Assembly: GCA_016744695.1 (NCBI GenBank)
Contig: JADGDV010000019.1
Location: 1 to 64,000, forward strand
Length of the DNA stretch: 64,000 nucleotides
Direction of reading: 5' to 3'
Origin: Hahellaceae bacterium
GTDB lineage: Bacteria > Pseudomonadota > Gammaproteobacteria > Pseudomonadales > Oleiphilaceae
This document shows, one piece after another, positions 8,516 to 18,615 of this stretch. The notes under the pieces are model-generated. The model saw nothing but the letters and a program-made list of their open reading frames with translations. It was not told where the DNA came from and did no database searches. Every line of letters begins with the position of its first letter. Position 1 is the stretch's first letter. The position numbers and the translations under genes are program-made.

Positions 8516-8878
8516 TCATTGCACTTTATCCAATTCATTAGATTTAATTAGTCGATGTAAATCCGCTGCGCCACCAATTAGAACACCATTTACAAAAACC
8601 ATCGGAAAGGTTTTCCACCCTGTCCACATTTTGAGGGCGTTTCTTTTACGCCACTCCTTAAAATAGTTCCCATATTCTAAATATTGAAATTCAAGCCCTT
8701 GCTTGGTTAATAGTTTGCAAGCATTTTTACAAGCAGGGTTGATACCCATACCAATAACAACGATGGGGGTACTTTCAACAACTCGAATAATATCTTCAAC
8801 AAAATCTCGATTATTACTGCTAATTACACTTCTGATACTGGGGTGTATTTTTGATTCATCAAGAATATAACGTGGCAT
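8516..8878 (-). CDS. Glutaredoxin-domain protein
   Basis: 120 residues. From about residue 37 it has a thioredoxin-fold glutaredoxin domain: VVIGMGINPACKNACKLL with Cys in the active-site position (C-K-N-A, monothiol-like, plus a nearby second Cys), the cis-Pro TFPMVFVNG and GGAADL glutathione-binding stretches. A 35-residue helical N-terminal extension precedes it. It lies 50 bp after the DUF502 gene in the same direction. A role in glutathione-dependent redox or iron-sulfur handling is known for the family; the specific partner is unknown. Confidence 0.75.
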   Translation of the reverse strand: MPRYILDESKIHPSIRSVISSNNRDFVEDIIRVVESTPIVVIGMGINPACKNACKLLTKQGLEFQYLEYGNYFKEWRKRNALKMWTGWKTFPMVFVNGVLIGGAADLHRLIKSNELDKVQ

Positions 8879-8928
8879 AGCGATTCCTTATGTTGAAGGT
8901 AATTCAAAGTTTTTTTTGATGTCCATTT

Positions 8929-9561
8929 TTATTTCTTATTCGTATTATTGTTAGAAAAAAGATCTCCTGAGCCCGCCCCGCAAGCAATAATAGTACGCAT
9001 AGCATCCTCAATCTTAACCTCTGGGCATAATGTTACCTGCGAAGGCTTAACATGATAAATATTACCTGACGTGGGATTCGGGCCTGTTGGCATAAAAACC
9101 GTATAACTCCCATTTTCGTGTTTACTGGTCACAATGACCGTCACTTCAGTAGGGTTGTCGATACCAAATAATTTAACTAGAGCTACTTCACCATTCGCAA
9201 AAGGTGATTTAGAAGCGTCTCCAAAGAATTGACCAACTATTTCTTTGATCATTTTATAGCCAGGCGCATAACGTGCAAGACGGTTATCGAAGTGTCTATG
9301 CACCCAAGAACCCGCTGTTGTGGTAACTAACCAACCAACAGAAAAACAAAGAATAACAATACTTACAAGAACAATGATATCTCCAATAATTTCTGGAAAC
9401 TCTAATACGGTGATAACCAAGTCTGTGAAAGGTTGAATCAGGTCAGTAACCAGCTGAAAAAGCCATCTAATACCCATTACCAAAAGCGCTATAGGTAAAA
9501 CAATAACAAGCCCACCCAGTGCTGATTTTTTAATGAACTCTTCTGTACTCATTTTTTTCAT
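8929..9561 (-). CDS. DUF502 family membrane protein
   Basis: 210 residues with two N-terminal membrane spans (about 14-36 and 58-82) and the conserved cytoplasmic part of DUF502: FMPTGPNPTSGNIYHV and VEDAM-like VKIEDAMRTIIACG. The family has no settled biochemical function. Its ATG overlaps the RND gene's stop (TAATG), so the two are translationally coupled; pairing with an efflux pump is a hint that it assists membrane or envelope function. Confidence 0.85.
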   Translation of the reverse strand: MKKMSTEEFIKKSALGGLVIVLPIALLVMGIRWLFQLVTDLIQPFTDLVITVLEFPEIIGDIIVLVSIVILCFSVGWLVTTTAGSWVHRHFDNRLARYAPGYKMIKEIVGQFFGDASKSPFANGEVALVKLFGIDNPTEVTVIVTSKHENGSYTVFMPTGPNPTSGNIYHVKPSQVTLCPEVKIEDAMRTIIACGAGSGDLFSNNNTNKK

Positions 9562-12500
9562 TATTTTTTACTCAATTTACGATTTATAAACACACTGACA
9601 TTGGCCCCTAGAACAAGAAGACATGGTGTCAAAAACAAAGTTAACAACGTTGCAAATGCTAAGCCTCCCGCTATCGCACTAGAAAGCTGAGTCCACCATT
9701 GTGTTGATGGCGCACCAAACGTAACTTCACGGTTAATGAAATCAATATTCATCGCTAACACCATGGGAATTAAACCAAGAATAGTTGTGCCTGCCGTCAA
9801 TAAGACCGGTCGTAGCCTTAATTCACCCGTAATTAATGCGGCATTGTAAGGTGACAGTCCTTCTTTAATATATGCGTTATAGGTATCTATGAGTACGATG
9901 TTATTGTTTACGACAATCCCTGCTAACGCAATGATACCAAGGCCTACCATTACAATGCCAAACGGCTGGGCGGTAACCATGAGGCCTATAAGTACACCGG
10001 CGGTAGAAAAGACAATGGCACTTAGTACTAAGATGCTCTGATAAAAACTATTAAATTGGGTTACTAATATCAACAACATCATAAACATTGCCAACATGAA
10101 CGCATTCGATAGAAACTGAGCGGTTTCTCTTTGGTCTTCGTCTTCACCTTTCACTGTTATTTTAACATCTGGCTTTAATCTGCCATCTGTCAAAGCAGCC
10201 TGTAGTAACTGAAGTCGCTCGCTCACTAACTGGCCTTCTTCAACATCGGCTTGTACGGTGACCACACGCTTACCATCTACGCGTTTTATAGTGCCTGTTT
10301 TTTGGGCGGGTGTGAGTGAGACAAAATTACTCAGTGGAATCATGCCCTTTTCAGTTTGAATACTAAAATTATCAAACTTATCGAGAGTACGTTCTTTTCT
10401 CGGAAACCGTATACTAATATCAATCTCTTCATCCGTGTCGTCTGGGCGATAATCAGATACACGGTACCCATTGGTTATCATTTGTATAGCACTGCCAATG
10501 AGTGCTATATCTGCCCCGTATCGTGCTGACGCTTCTCTATCAACCTGTAACCTCCACTCGATCCCTGGTAATGCCCGGTTGTCTTCAACATCTTTAAAGC
10601 CACCTAAGATTGTCATTTCAGAACGAATGACTTCAACAGCTTCTTGTACATGCCCTGGCATCATCGCACCAACTTGTAGTTGTATTGGTTTTCCTCCTGA
10701 TGGTCCATTTTCTTCTTTACGAAACTCAAGTTCGATACCCGCCAAATCAGCTGTTTTTTGTTTCATCTCATCTAATATCAAAGATGCCTTTCGGCGCTCT
10801 TTCCAGTCAACAAATTGAAACTGAATGGAGCCTATAACGTCTTCTGCTACATTATTCTGAGATTGGTTGAATGACCTAGCATAAACAGACTTGAGTTCAG
10901 ACATACCGTATAGGCGTTGTTCTACTTCTTTAAGAATATCGTCTTTCTCATATATAGATAGATCACCACGAGCATGCACCAATACCTGTGCTGTTTCAGG
11001 CTCAACATCAGGAAAAAATTCTACGCCTTTACCTAACTGACCATAAGCTGCATACGTGATACCTATCACCGTCATTGCAAGCAGTAATGTTTTCCCTGGG
11101 TGTCTCAACAATTTACCCAATACATTAACGTAACCCGCCATTAGAATTGATTGTGTCGATTCCGCAGTACCTATATTTGGTTTTCGCTTTCCTCCTAGCC
11201 AGCTTCCTAGTACAGGTATAAATATCAACGCAACCACTAGCGAGGCAAGTAAACAAATAATCACAGTAATAGGGAGAAATTTCATAAATTCACCGACTGT
11301 ACCCGGCCATGAAATTAGTGGTAGAAAAACAACTAAGGTGGTAGCCGTTGATGCAATAATCGGCCATGCCATTCGTTTAGATGCTTGGGAGAATGCTTGC
11401 CCCGCTGATAAGCCCTGCTCTTGGTTTCTAGATGCTAGTTCTGTCACAACTATGGCGCCATCAACGAGCATCCCAACGACCAAAATGAGACTAAACAGAA
11501 CAACAATATTGAGGGTTAATCCCATTGAGTAGATAATGAAAATACCCGTTAAAAATGAAGCAGGTATAGCAACACCCACTAATAAAGAAGAACGTAAACC
11601 CAGTGCTCCCACAATAACAATCATCACCATTACAATGGCACTCGAAACATTGTTTTGTAGATCCATAAGCATATCGACAATCTGACCTGACTTATCAATA
11701 ATATAGGTGTGCTTTAATGACTTAGGCCAATATTCTCGTTTTTGGTCAACAACCTCTTTTACCTGCCCTATTACCTCGATAATATTGGCACCCAGTCGCT
11801 TTTTTACCTCTAAGGATATTGCAGGCTCACCGTTTACACGGGCAAAGCCTTGAGGATCTTTGAATGCTCGGCGAACAGAAGCAACATCTCTAAAGCTAAC
11901 CACGGTGTCGCCCACCACTTTAATGGGTAACGATAGAATATCATCAAGGTTTTCAATAACACCTGACACTTTCATTACCTGACGGCCATAACCGCTATCA
12001 ATTGCACCGGCTGCAACGAGCTGATTATTACGGTTAACAATAGTCAGTACACTTTCAAAATTAATGTTGTAGGTTTCAAGTACCAGTGGATCGACAATAA
12101 TTTCTAATACTTCGTCTCTATCACCGCCGATATCTACTTCAAGTACACCAGGCAGTGATTCAATATCATCTTTGAGGTCTCTCGCTAGTCTTAAAAGGTT
12201 TCGCTCGGGAATAGAGCCTGACAAACTCATACTCAGCACAGGAAATAATGCAACGTTAACTTCATTTACTTCAGGCTCTTCACTGTCTGAAGGCAAATTG
12301 ACTTTTGCACGGTCAACTTTCTCTCTCACATCGACTATGGCGGCTTCACCATCAAAGCCCGCATCGAACTCAAGCGTCACCGAGGCATGACCTTCACCTG
12401 AAGTTGATGACATCTCCTTCACGCCCTCTATGGATTTCAATTCTTTCTCCATAGGGCGAACAAGTAAACGTTCAGCATCATCCGGAGAAATGCCTTCGTG

Positions 12501-12665
12501 GAACATAGATACATAAATAATAGGAATAGCTATATCAGGCTCAGACTCTTTGGGTATTGATTGATACGAGAAAATACCACTGACAAACAAAAATAGTAGA
12601 ACTAACATTGTCGAGCGACGTCGGTTTATAGCCCAGTCTATGATATTAGTATTTTTTTCACTCAT
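9561..12665 (-). CDS. RND efflux transporter permease (HAE1/AcrB superfamily)
   Basis: 1034 residues, typical RND length, with a first membrane helix at about 17-36, two large periplasmic loops and twelve expected spans. The proton-relay helix reads VGMLVDGAIVV: only one Asp where AcrB has Asp-Asp, as in many environmental HAE-like pumps. It exports small molecules with the adjacent membrane-fusion protein; the outer-membrane channel must come from elsewhere because no TolC-like gene is in the operon. Overlaps the MFP gene by 4 bp (ATGA) and DUF502 by 1 bp. No dedicated regulator gene is adjacent. Substrate unknown. Confidence 0.9.
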   Translation of the reverse strand: MSEKNTNIIDWAINRRRSTMLVLLFLFVSGIFSYQSIPKESEPDIAIPIIYVSMFHEGISPDDAERLLVRPMEKELKSIEGVKEMSSTSGEGHASVTLEFDAGFDGEAAIVDVREKVDRAKVNLPSDSEEPEVNEVNVALFPVLSMSLSGSIPERNLLRLARDLKDDIESLPGVLEVDIGGDRDEVLEIIVDPLVLETYNINFESVLTIVNRNNQLVAAGAIDSGYGRQVMKVSGVIENLDDILSLPIKVVGDTVVSFRDVASVRRAFKDPQGFARVNGEPAISLEVKKRLGANIIEVIGQVKEVVDQKREYWPKSLKHTYIIDKSGQIVDMLMDLQNNVSSAIVMVMIVIVGALGLRSSLLVGVAIPASFLTGIFIIYSMGLTLNIVVLFSLILVVGMLVDGAIVVTELASRNQEQGLSAGQAFSQASKRMAWPIIASTATTLVVFLPLISWPGTVGEFMKFLPITVIICLLASLVVALIFIPVLGSWLGGKRKPNIGTAESTQSILMAGYVNVLGKLLRHPGKTLLLAMTVIGITYAAYGQLGKGVEFFPDVEPETAQVLVHARGDLSIYEKDDILKEVEQRLYGMSELKSVYARSFNQSQNNVAEDVIGSIQFQFVDWKERRKASLILDEMKQKTADLAGIELEFRKEENGPSGGKPIQLQVGAMMPGHVQEAVEVIRSEMTILGGFKDVEDNRALPGIEWRLQVDREASARYGADIALIGSAIQMITNGYRVSDYRPDDTDEEIDISIRFPRKERTLDKFDNFSIQTEKGMIPLSNFVSLTPAQKTGTIKRVDGKRVVTVQADVEEGQLVSERLQLLQAALTDGRLKPDVKITVKGEDEDQRETAQFLSNAFMLAMFMMLLILVTQFNSFYQSILVLSAIVFSTAGVLIGLMVTAQPFGIVMVGLGIIALAGIVVNNNIVLIDTYNAYIKEGLSPYNAALITGELRLRPVLLTAGTTILGLIPMVLAMNIDFINREVTFGAPSTQWWTQLSSAIAGGLAFATLLTLFLTPCLLVLGANVSVFINRKLSKK

Positions 12666-13744
12666 AGTGTCTCCGCCGCTTTCTCTTGTTCATCAACCGC
12701 GACGACTTCATCCCCTTGAGATACAAAACCTTGCCCAATCGTGATAACTCTAAATTCGTCAGGTAAGCCTTTTAACCATAAGCCATCTCTTTCACTTCGA
12801 ATTATATCTACCGAATGAGTAACCACGCGGTTTTTACCATCAACACCTTTTACTTGAAGCACCCCTTCACTATCGAGGTCGAGTAAGGAGGCGGTTAGCT
12901 TATGTGCTTTCTGCTCACCCAGTAATATTGAAACCCGAGCACTCTGTCCGAAGCGCATAATGTTTTTTACATTTTTTGCTTTAGCTTCTATTCGAAACGT
13001 TTTTGTATTGGGGTTAGCAGACGTTGATATAAAGCTAATGCTACCTTCCAGTTTTCTGTCATCAAGTAAGGTCGCTTCTACTCGTTGGCCCAACGCTATT
13101 TTGGCAATATATTGTTGGGGCACCTCTGCGCTAATAAGTACATGGCTATCATCAACAAGAAAAACCAGAGCATCACCAATGGAAACAAAATCCCCCATCT
13201 CAACATGTACGTCGTTAAGAACACTAGCAAATGGTGCTTTTACTCGCGTCTTACTAATTTCCACTTCAATTTCTTTTACTTCTGCTTCGCCCGCCAAAAC
13301 ATTAGCGATATTTTGTTGATGTTGATTTTTAGATAGAAGATTTTTCTCTTGCAGCTTTGCGCCCGCTTTCCTTTCAGATTTTTTTACCTCTAACTCTGCT
13401 TTTGCCTTTTTTAAACGTGCTAGGCGATCACTTAAGTCTAGCTCTAAAATATGGTCTCCTTGTTTTAAACGACTGCCCTTCTTGCTACCTAGACGGGTAA
13501 TCACCCCTTGTACTTCAGCCTTTATCTCTATTTCTCTTGCAGCCTCTATTTGCCCTTGTAAATAAAGGTTGTCAGGCATCGTTTCAGCCACAATCGTTTT
13601 AACCTTCACTCGAAATTTATCAGGTACAACCTCACTGCCAACGATGCTCGGGGCTTCTTCTTTAGTCGATTTATGAGAACCAGAAAGCACCCACCCGATG
13701 GCTACAATTGATAGTGCAATGGCTATTACAAGTGAACGATTCAT
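12662..13744 (-). CDS. RND efflux periplasmic adaptor (membrane fusion protein)
   Basis: 360 residues: N-terminal membrane anchor (about 4-21), lipoyl/biotinyl-like half-motif (GQIEAAREIEIKAEVQGVITRLGSK...LKQGDHILEL), a short coiled-coil hairpin (LARLKKAKAELEVKKSERKA), then the beta-barrel segment (ISAEVPQQYI, GSISFISTSANPNTKTFRIEAKAKN). This is the order of the HlyD/AcrA family. It links the inner-membrane pump to an outer-membrane channel. First gene of the operon; the 119 bp upstream should hold the promoter. Confidence 0.9.
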   Translation of the reverse strand: MNRSLVIAIALSIVAIGWVLSGSHKSTKEEAPSIVGSEVVPDKFRVKVKTIVAETMPDNLYLQGQIEAAREIEIKAEVQGVITRLGSKKGSRLKQGDHILELDLSDRLARLKKAKAELEVKKSERKAGAKLQEKNLLSKNQHQQNIANVLAGEAEVKEIEVEISKTRVKAPFASVLNDVHVEMGDFVSIGDALVFLVDDSHVLISAEVPQQYIAKIALGQRVEATLLDDRKLEGSISFISTSANPNTKTFRIEAKAKNVKNIMRFGQSARVSILLGEQKAHKLTASLLDLDSEGVLQVKGVDGKNRVVTHSVDIIRSERDGLWLKGLPDEFRVITIGQGFVSQGDEVVAVDEQEKAAETL

Positions 13745-13863
13745 GTTATCTCTCTAAAAAACGGTAGGCTGATCCAAGTGATCATTTTTTATCTGCTATC
13801 ATCAGCCATTAAAAAAAATTTCAGCTTATCACGTGTACAGTCGCATAAGATGAATGAATAGAT

Positions 13864-14229
13864 TTACTCCCACTCAATTTGATCTAATACCTTACGCGCG
13901 TCAGCAAGCGTGCAATCAGTCAATGAGATAAGTTTCGTCACTGTGAGCGCAGGATTTCGTCTAGCTATTACTAGCAATTCTGAATGATTTAATTGAGGTC
14001 TATTTTCATTTAGTTTTTTTGCAAGCCAGAGCCAGCTGTTTTCACCCGACTGTTCAATGAGTTTAACAATTTGGAATATCTGTTCGTTACTTGCGTGTAT
14101 TTGCCATTTACTTGAGCGACCTTTTCGGGCCAGCTTTGCCCCCGTTGAACGTATTTGAGTCTTTAGTGCATCTGAGTTAGCGGTTTTTCTTACAAAGCCA
14201 TTAAGTAAAATATGAACTAACTCTGTCAT
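13864..14229 (-). CDS. Ribosome recycling factor-like family protein (RRF_GI type)
   Basis: 121 residues, cytoplasmic. The pattern LLNGFVRKTANSDALKTQIRSTGAKLARKGRSSKWQIHA..., then SELLVIARRNPALTVTKLISLTDCTLADARKVLDQIEWE, matches a small gammaproteobacterial family annotated as ribosome recycling factor family (RRF_GI) in Vibrio- and Shewanella-type genomes. It is not the canonical frr gene. The C-terminal part looks like a short helical domain. Function unproven; the name reflects family annotation recalled from memory. Confidence 0.55.
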   Translation of the reverse strand: MTELVHILLNGFVRKTANSDALKTQIRSTGAKLARKGRSSKWQIHASNEQIFQIVKLIEQSGENSWLWLAKKLNENRPQLNHSELLVIARRNPALTVTKLISLTDCTLADARKVLDQIEWE

Positions 14230-14305
14230 TTATGTAGTACCCATAGTCACTTAAATCACTCTGGTAACGACGCTGTATGAAAACAGCATCGCTATCATTT
14301 ACAAC

Positions 14306-15208
14306 TTAAAAACTTGAATCAACAATTGATATCCAGGTTTTTGTATTAATAAACCCATCCGTCCAGTCATTCCACTTTTCAGACAGGCCTTCTGCTTGCA
14401 TAGCCTCTAAACTCATTCCTTTGCTTTTCATTGTTTGAACTTCTTCAGCGGTGCCGACTAACATCTTATGGAATGATTCTAAATCAGGTTTTTTAGCCAG
14501 TGGCCCATGACCCGGTATGATAATAGTTTTATCATCAATTTTGTTCAGCATAAAGGCTACATTATCAGCCATAGTTAACACGTTACCACCTGACCCTACA
14601 TCGACAAAGGGGAAGAAACCATTAAAAAAGTGGTCTCCCATATGTATAACATTGGCATTCTTAAAAATAACAACGGAGTCTCCATCAGTGTGCCCTTTTG
14701 CTAAATGTATTAGCTCTACCGTTTCACCATTAAAGTGTAACCGCATGCTTTTTTCATACGTCACTGAAGGCAATGCTGGCTCAGGATAGGCTTCAGATAC
14801 CATATTAAACAGTTTAACTTCTTGCCTAGAAAGCAGACGTTTTCTTACATTATCATGAGCAACAATAGTGGCATGCTCTCCTAATACCTTATTGCCACCG
14901 GTATGATCACCATGCCAGTGTGTATTGATAATATACGTTAGCTTTTCTTCTCCACCTAAAGGCTCTAGAGCCGTTTTAAGTGCAGACGACATATCTAGGT
15001 AATCATCATCAATTAACAAGGTACCCTGCTCCCCTGTTAATGCAGCAACGTTACCACCCTTGCCCTGTAACAAAGTAATTTGTGGGGTGATTTTAGTTGA
15101 CGAAAAAGTCGGTGACTGATCATGACTCGCATCGGCAAATACACCAGTAGAAAAACTTACCGTAATAGACAATACAGATGAGAGCAAAAAACTGGGTTTT
15201 CGTGACAT
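14306..15208 (-). CDS. Exported MBL-fold metallo-hydrolase
   Basis: The ATG at 15206-15208 is chosen: it has AAGGAA 6 nt upstream and opens a clean signal peptide (MSRKPSFLLSSVLSITVSF...FA). A longer frame starting at 15259 has neither. The mature protein has the metal-binding HWHGDHTGG motif, later His in HMGDHF and the GHGPL motif, i.e. a periplasmic zinc beta-lactamase fold of the subclass-B/quinoprotein-relay type. Substrate unknown. Transcribed alone; 76 bp separates it from the RRF-like gene downstream. Confidence 0.8.
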   Translation of the reverse strand: MSRKPSFLLSSVLSITVSFSTGVFADASHDQSPTFSSTKITPQITLLQGKGGNVAALTGEQGTLLIDDDYLDMSSALKTALEPLGGEEKLTYIINTHWHGDHTGGNKVLGEHATIVAHDNVRKRLLSRQEVKLFNMVSEAYPEPALPSVTYEKSMRLHFNGETVELIHLAKGHTDGDSVVIFKNANVIHMGDHFFNGFFPFVDVGSGGNVLTMADNVAFMLNKIDDKTIIIPGHGPLAKKPDLESFHKMLVGTAEEVQTMKSKGMSLEAMQAEGLSEKWNDWTDGFINTKTWISIVDSSF

Positions 15209-15362
15209 AGTTATTCCTTTAAATTTATCAGCGTGATTGGTGTTTGTGAGTCGAAGCATTGAATCGAGGGATATAATTTAACATTTTTACGTAAAATGGA
15301 AGCATTAATAACTGATAAGCCGATAGCTTTATCGTTAGTAGGAGAACAGACCTATTGATAAA

Positions 15363-16547
15363 TCAAACTGGAACAATATCTGGGAACACCTCAATCAGTT
15401 CAGACCTTGATCTCTCATCAAGCTCAGCCCATACATTTTTTAGTTTACGCCATGTTTTAACCTGAAACGTTTTGGCTACGCTCACAAATGGGTGTCCATC
15501 AATATTACCGCTATATAATGACTTTTGTTTCCAGAATGCGGCTTCATTGAATACTTTTTCACCCGCTTTCTTATGTTTCACATAAGCCGCTTCATTGAAC
15601 TCCATTAAAGGATAGAATACCCGTGAGATCTCTTTAAACAATGGCTGTAGAAGGTCATCAACGATATATTCACTGCCTAACTTATGATATGAAAAATCCC
15701 CCTGATGAATTCTGTTTAACCAGTTATACACATTAGGAGCCGTTTCTTTGATCCAGGTTGCGGCCGTCGGATCAGCAAGGTTCATCCCTAATTGACCATA
15801 AACACTGGCATCAGCAAGGTTGAACGAATGCCCAAAAAGATAAGGGCGAGCTGAAAGTATGGGTTCTAATGCAAGAAGAATATTGAGATAGCTTTGTTCA
15901 AGCAATGTATGAGTTTCGGAGAAACCATTACGTGATGGAGGTTGCCGCTCGTTCAATAAACCCTCTATTTTATACCCATCTGGCGCTACACTAAAAAGAT
16001 AGGGACATCGACGTACTTGGCGAGCGCTAAAAAACTTGGCAACTAAGGGCTGAAAAGGCCCTATGGTTGATGACATCTCATTCGCCAAATATTGACCTGC
16101 ATTATTAGTCTTAGCAGAAATTTTCCATCGGGCATGGTGAACCATATAAAGCCCAAATTCATCAAAATACTCATCAACTAATTGAACAAGAAAGTTAATT
16201 TTTTTACTGTCTTTAAAGGTTGTAAGGTACCCCTTCTTAGCTCCCATATTTTTATCTAGCCATAAAGCTATGGCCGATGAATCATATAAGTTTTCACCAT
16301 TAGGGCCAAACAAAAAAGGAACTAAAGGGAATTCATCAAGTTTAGTAAACGGTGGATAAGTGAGTTTTAATAAACCTAATTTAAGAAGCTGAGTGCGAGC
16401 ATTAACTCGACTATTTTCTAGAAAGCTTCCCTGACTAGGTAAATCACGAAAAGCCACACCTTTAAACTTAAGCATGGCCGCCACCTTTAAATGAAAAGGT
16501 GACAATTTTGACCCCGATAAAATCCACTGCGCTTGTGAATCAGCCAT
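15363..16547 (-). CDS. Glutathione S-transferase-like protein, long form
   Basis: 394 residues, nearly twice a normal GST. The N-terminal thioredoxin-like part (LSPFHLKVAAMLKFKGVAFRDLP; VPFLFGPNGENLYDSSAIALWLD) and an all-helical part with HSFNLADASVYGQL (around 245-260) are recognisable; the last about 100 residues have no family I know. The ATG follows the sterol-desaturase stop directly, so both genes form an operon. Long GST-like proteins of this kind are often annotated next to lipid-modifying enzymes; substrate unknown. Confidence 0.7.
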   Translation of the reverse strand: MADSQAQWILSGSKLSPFHLKVAAMLKFKGVAFRDLPSQGSFLENSRVNARTQLLKLGLLKLTYPPFTKLDEFPLVPFLFGPNGENLYDSSAIALWLDKNMGAKKGYLTTFKDSKKINFLVQLVDEYFDEFGLYMVHHARWKISAKTNNAGQYLANEMSSTIGPFQPLVAKFFSARQVRRCPYLFSVAPDGYKIEGLLNERQPPSRNGFSETHTLLEQSYLNILLALEPILSARPYLFGHSFNLADASVYGQLGMNLADPTAATWIKETAPNVYNWLNRIHQGDFSYHKLGSEYIVDDLLQPLFKEISRVFYPLMEFNEAAYVKHKKAGEKVFNEAAFWKQKSLYSGNIDGHPFVSVAKTFQVKTWRKLKNVWAELDERSRSELIEVFPDIVPV

Positions 16548-17453
16548 TTAATAAGACCTCTCAGCAGCGGGCTTTATTGTCTTAATTCGCTCAGGGTCTG
16601 CATCATATACTTCCTCTACATAAGATGGCGATTTATAGAGGATTTTTAGATCTTTATAGGTCACTACATCTTTAAGCATTTGAAAAAACTCATCCAAGTT
16701 TAATCGTAGAGGGTTCAACGTGGTAGGCTGTCGACTGGTTAAACCATACTCTATTTCACCCACATCACGCTCATCCTTAAATGTGCCAAATAGTCGATCC
16801 CATATTATCAATACACCGCCAAAGTTTGTATCAATTTGATCAGGTTTACAGCCATGATGTACACGGTGATGAGACGGCGTATTAAAGAAGAATTCGTAGG
16901 GCTTTGCTAACTTATAAACCATCTCAGTATGAATGAAAAACTGAAAAGCTAGGCTTAACTCTATAGCAATAATTGTCCAGTTTTTATCAAAACCGATAAT
17001 AGCTAAAGGTATCCACCATAAGACCCACCCAAAGTTTAAGTCCATTAGGAAGTTCTGACGCAGAGCCGTTGAAAAATTCATAATCTTTGAGGAGTGATGA
17101 GTAACGTGTATTGCCCATAACCAACGTACTTTATGCATTAAGAAATGATAAATATAAAAGAAGAAATCAGCCGCTATAAAGAGAAATAGTACACTTAAAA
17201 AACCATCATTTGTTTCATATTTAAAGCCATACTGTTTAACATAATCATAGAAAAACTGTATAAATAAAGCGATTGCAATGCCATCAACAATTTTATATAG
17301 CCCGCCGGTACTTATGTTAGCTAGCGTTTCTTTAAAGTTATAAGCCTCTGGCCGACCTTTACGTTGCCAATACCACGCCTCTAAAATAATAATTCCAATA
17401 AACAATACCCCGAAGGTAAAAATAAAACCCATTGCATGTATTACATCAGTCAT
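16548..17453 (-). CDS. Sterol desaturase / fatty acid hydroxylase superfamily membrane protein
   Basis: 301 residues, several membrane spans, and the di-iron histidine clusters of the family: FLMHKVRWLWAIHVTHHSS (HxxxH and HxxHH types) and PSHHRVHHG. These integral-membrane enzymes hydroxylate or desaturate lipids using O2. The 34-55-residue N-terminal hydrophobic stretch anchors it. Adjacent downstream GST-like gene and divergent AraC regulator suggest a lipid-modification unit; the lipid is unknown. Belongs to the group containing alkylglycerol-monooxygenase-like proteins by general pattern only. Confidence 0.85.
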   Translation of the reverse strand: MTDVIHAMGFIFTFGVLFIGIIILEAWYWQRKGRPEAYNFKETLANISTGGLYKIVDGIAIALFIQFFYDYVKQYGFKYETNDGFLSVLFLFIAADFFFYIYHFLMHKVRWLWAIHVTHHSSKIMNFSTALRQNFLMDLNFGWVLWWIPLAIIGFDKNWTIIAIELSLAFQFFIHTEMVYKLAKPYEFFFNTPSHHRVHHGCKPDQIDTNFGGVLIIWDRLFGTFKDERDVGEIEYGLTSRQPTTLNPLRLNLDEFFQMLKDVVTYKDLKILYKSPSYVEEVYDADPERIKTIKPAAERSY

Positions 17454-17610
17454 TACAACCCACCACTATTTTCATTAAACTTTTAATTATTTATTCAATT
17501 CAAACTAGTTTAATCATGATTATGTAACTATTATTGGCTTTAAGGGATTTCTTTTTAACAATCTGCGCCAAACAACCTAACAATAATAATTTTTTGAGCA
17601 TGAACAAAAG

Positions 17611-18609
17611 ATGTTAAACGATTTTTTAATCACACGAGATGTCATTGGTTTTCTTCAGCATTATTTGAATGCACATCAAATTTCAGTGCCCAATTATCAA
17701 CAGAAACTTGATGAGTTAGCTTCACGACAACAAATGTCTTTTCAACAATGGTGGGATTTACTTAATGAGTTAGATTGTACACTTAGCACCCCCGCACTCG
17801 GCCTAGACATTGGACGCACAGTACAAGTGGAACATTGCGGCGTGCTCGGCTACCTTTTTCGTACAAGCAGAAATTTAGCGGAAGCTTTGCATTGCTTTAA
17901 ACGCTTTCAGCGACTTATTTATGCAGGCAGTCATGCTGATATTAAAATGATCAATAAAGATGTAATTACTCTAATTTGGCAACCTGAATTCGGATATTCA
18001 AGCCAACTATCAGATGAATTGCTACTGAGTGCTATGATTAATATATCTAGAGAAATAGTACAACCACATCTTTTAAACCTCGTTAATGTGTCGTTTACTC
18101 AAGTTATTCAAGAAGAAAACTTACCCATTTATGAGCGTTTCTTTGCTTGTCCTGTTTATTCAAAACAGGATAAATTATCTCTATCATTTAAAGTAAGTGA
18201 CTTGAATTTCCCCATACGTCATGAAGACCAAACTTTACATAGTTTGTTAGGCAAGCAAGCTGAGGAGTTACTCAGCAAGCTCCCCGAAGATGATATATTT
18301 ATTGTTGATTTGCGTGACACAATCATTCGTTGCCTTCATGAAGGTCAATATGATGCGGCAGTAGTTGCTTCTCAGCTAAATATTTCTTTAAGAACACTGC
18401 ATCGACGACTTAGAGATAAAGATAGGATCTATAGAGATGTATTAAAGGATATTCGTAAGTCTATGGCATTGAGTTATTTAAGCGACAACAAATTAACCCT
18501 AGCTGAAGTCGCTTTAATGCTAGGGTATAGTGAGCAAAGCACTTTCTCTCGTGCGTTTTCTAATTGGTACGGAAAATCGCCGTTACAGTATAAACGTGAG
18601 TTTCTATGA
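17611..18609 (+). CDS. AraC family transcriptional regulator (arabinose-binding-like sensor)
   Basis: 332 residues. The N-terminal two thirds match the PF12625-type ligand domain (CTLSTPALGLDIGRTVQVEHCGVLGYLFRTSRNLAEAL). The C-terminal double HTH is clear: AAVVASQLNISLRTLHRRLRDK and LTLAEVALMLGYSEQSTFSRAFSNWYGKSPLQYK. Relatives include regulators of lipid, alkane or virulence genes. It is divergent from the sterol-desaturase/GST operon across 157 bp, so it probably controls that operon and itself. Confidence 0.85.
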   Translation: MLNDFLITRDVIGFLQHYLNAHQISVPNYQQKLDELASRQQMSFQQWWDLLNELDCTLSTPALGLDIGRTVQVEHCGVLGYLFRTSRNLAEALHCFKRFQRLIYAGSHADIKMINKDVITLIWQPEFGYSSQLSDELLLSAMINISREIVQPHLLNLVNVSFTQVIQEENLPIYERFFACPVYSKQDKLSLSFKVSDLNFPIRHEDQTLHSLLGKQAEELLSKLPEDDIFIVDLRDTIIRCLHEGQYDAAVVASQLNISLRTLHRRLRDKDRIYRDVLKDIRKSMALSYLSDNKLTLAEVALMLGYSEQSTFSRAFSNWYGKSPLQYKREFL

Positions 18610-18615
18610 CTTCGC

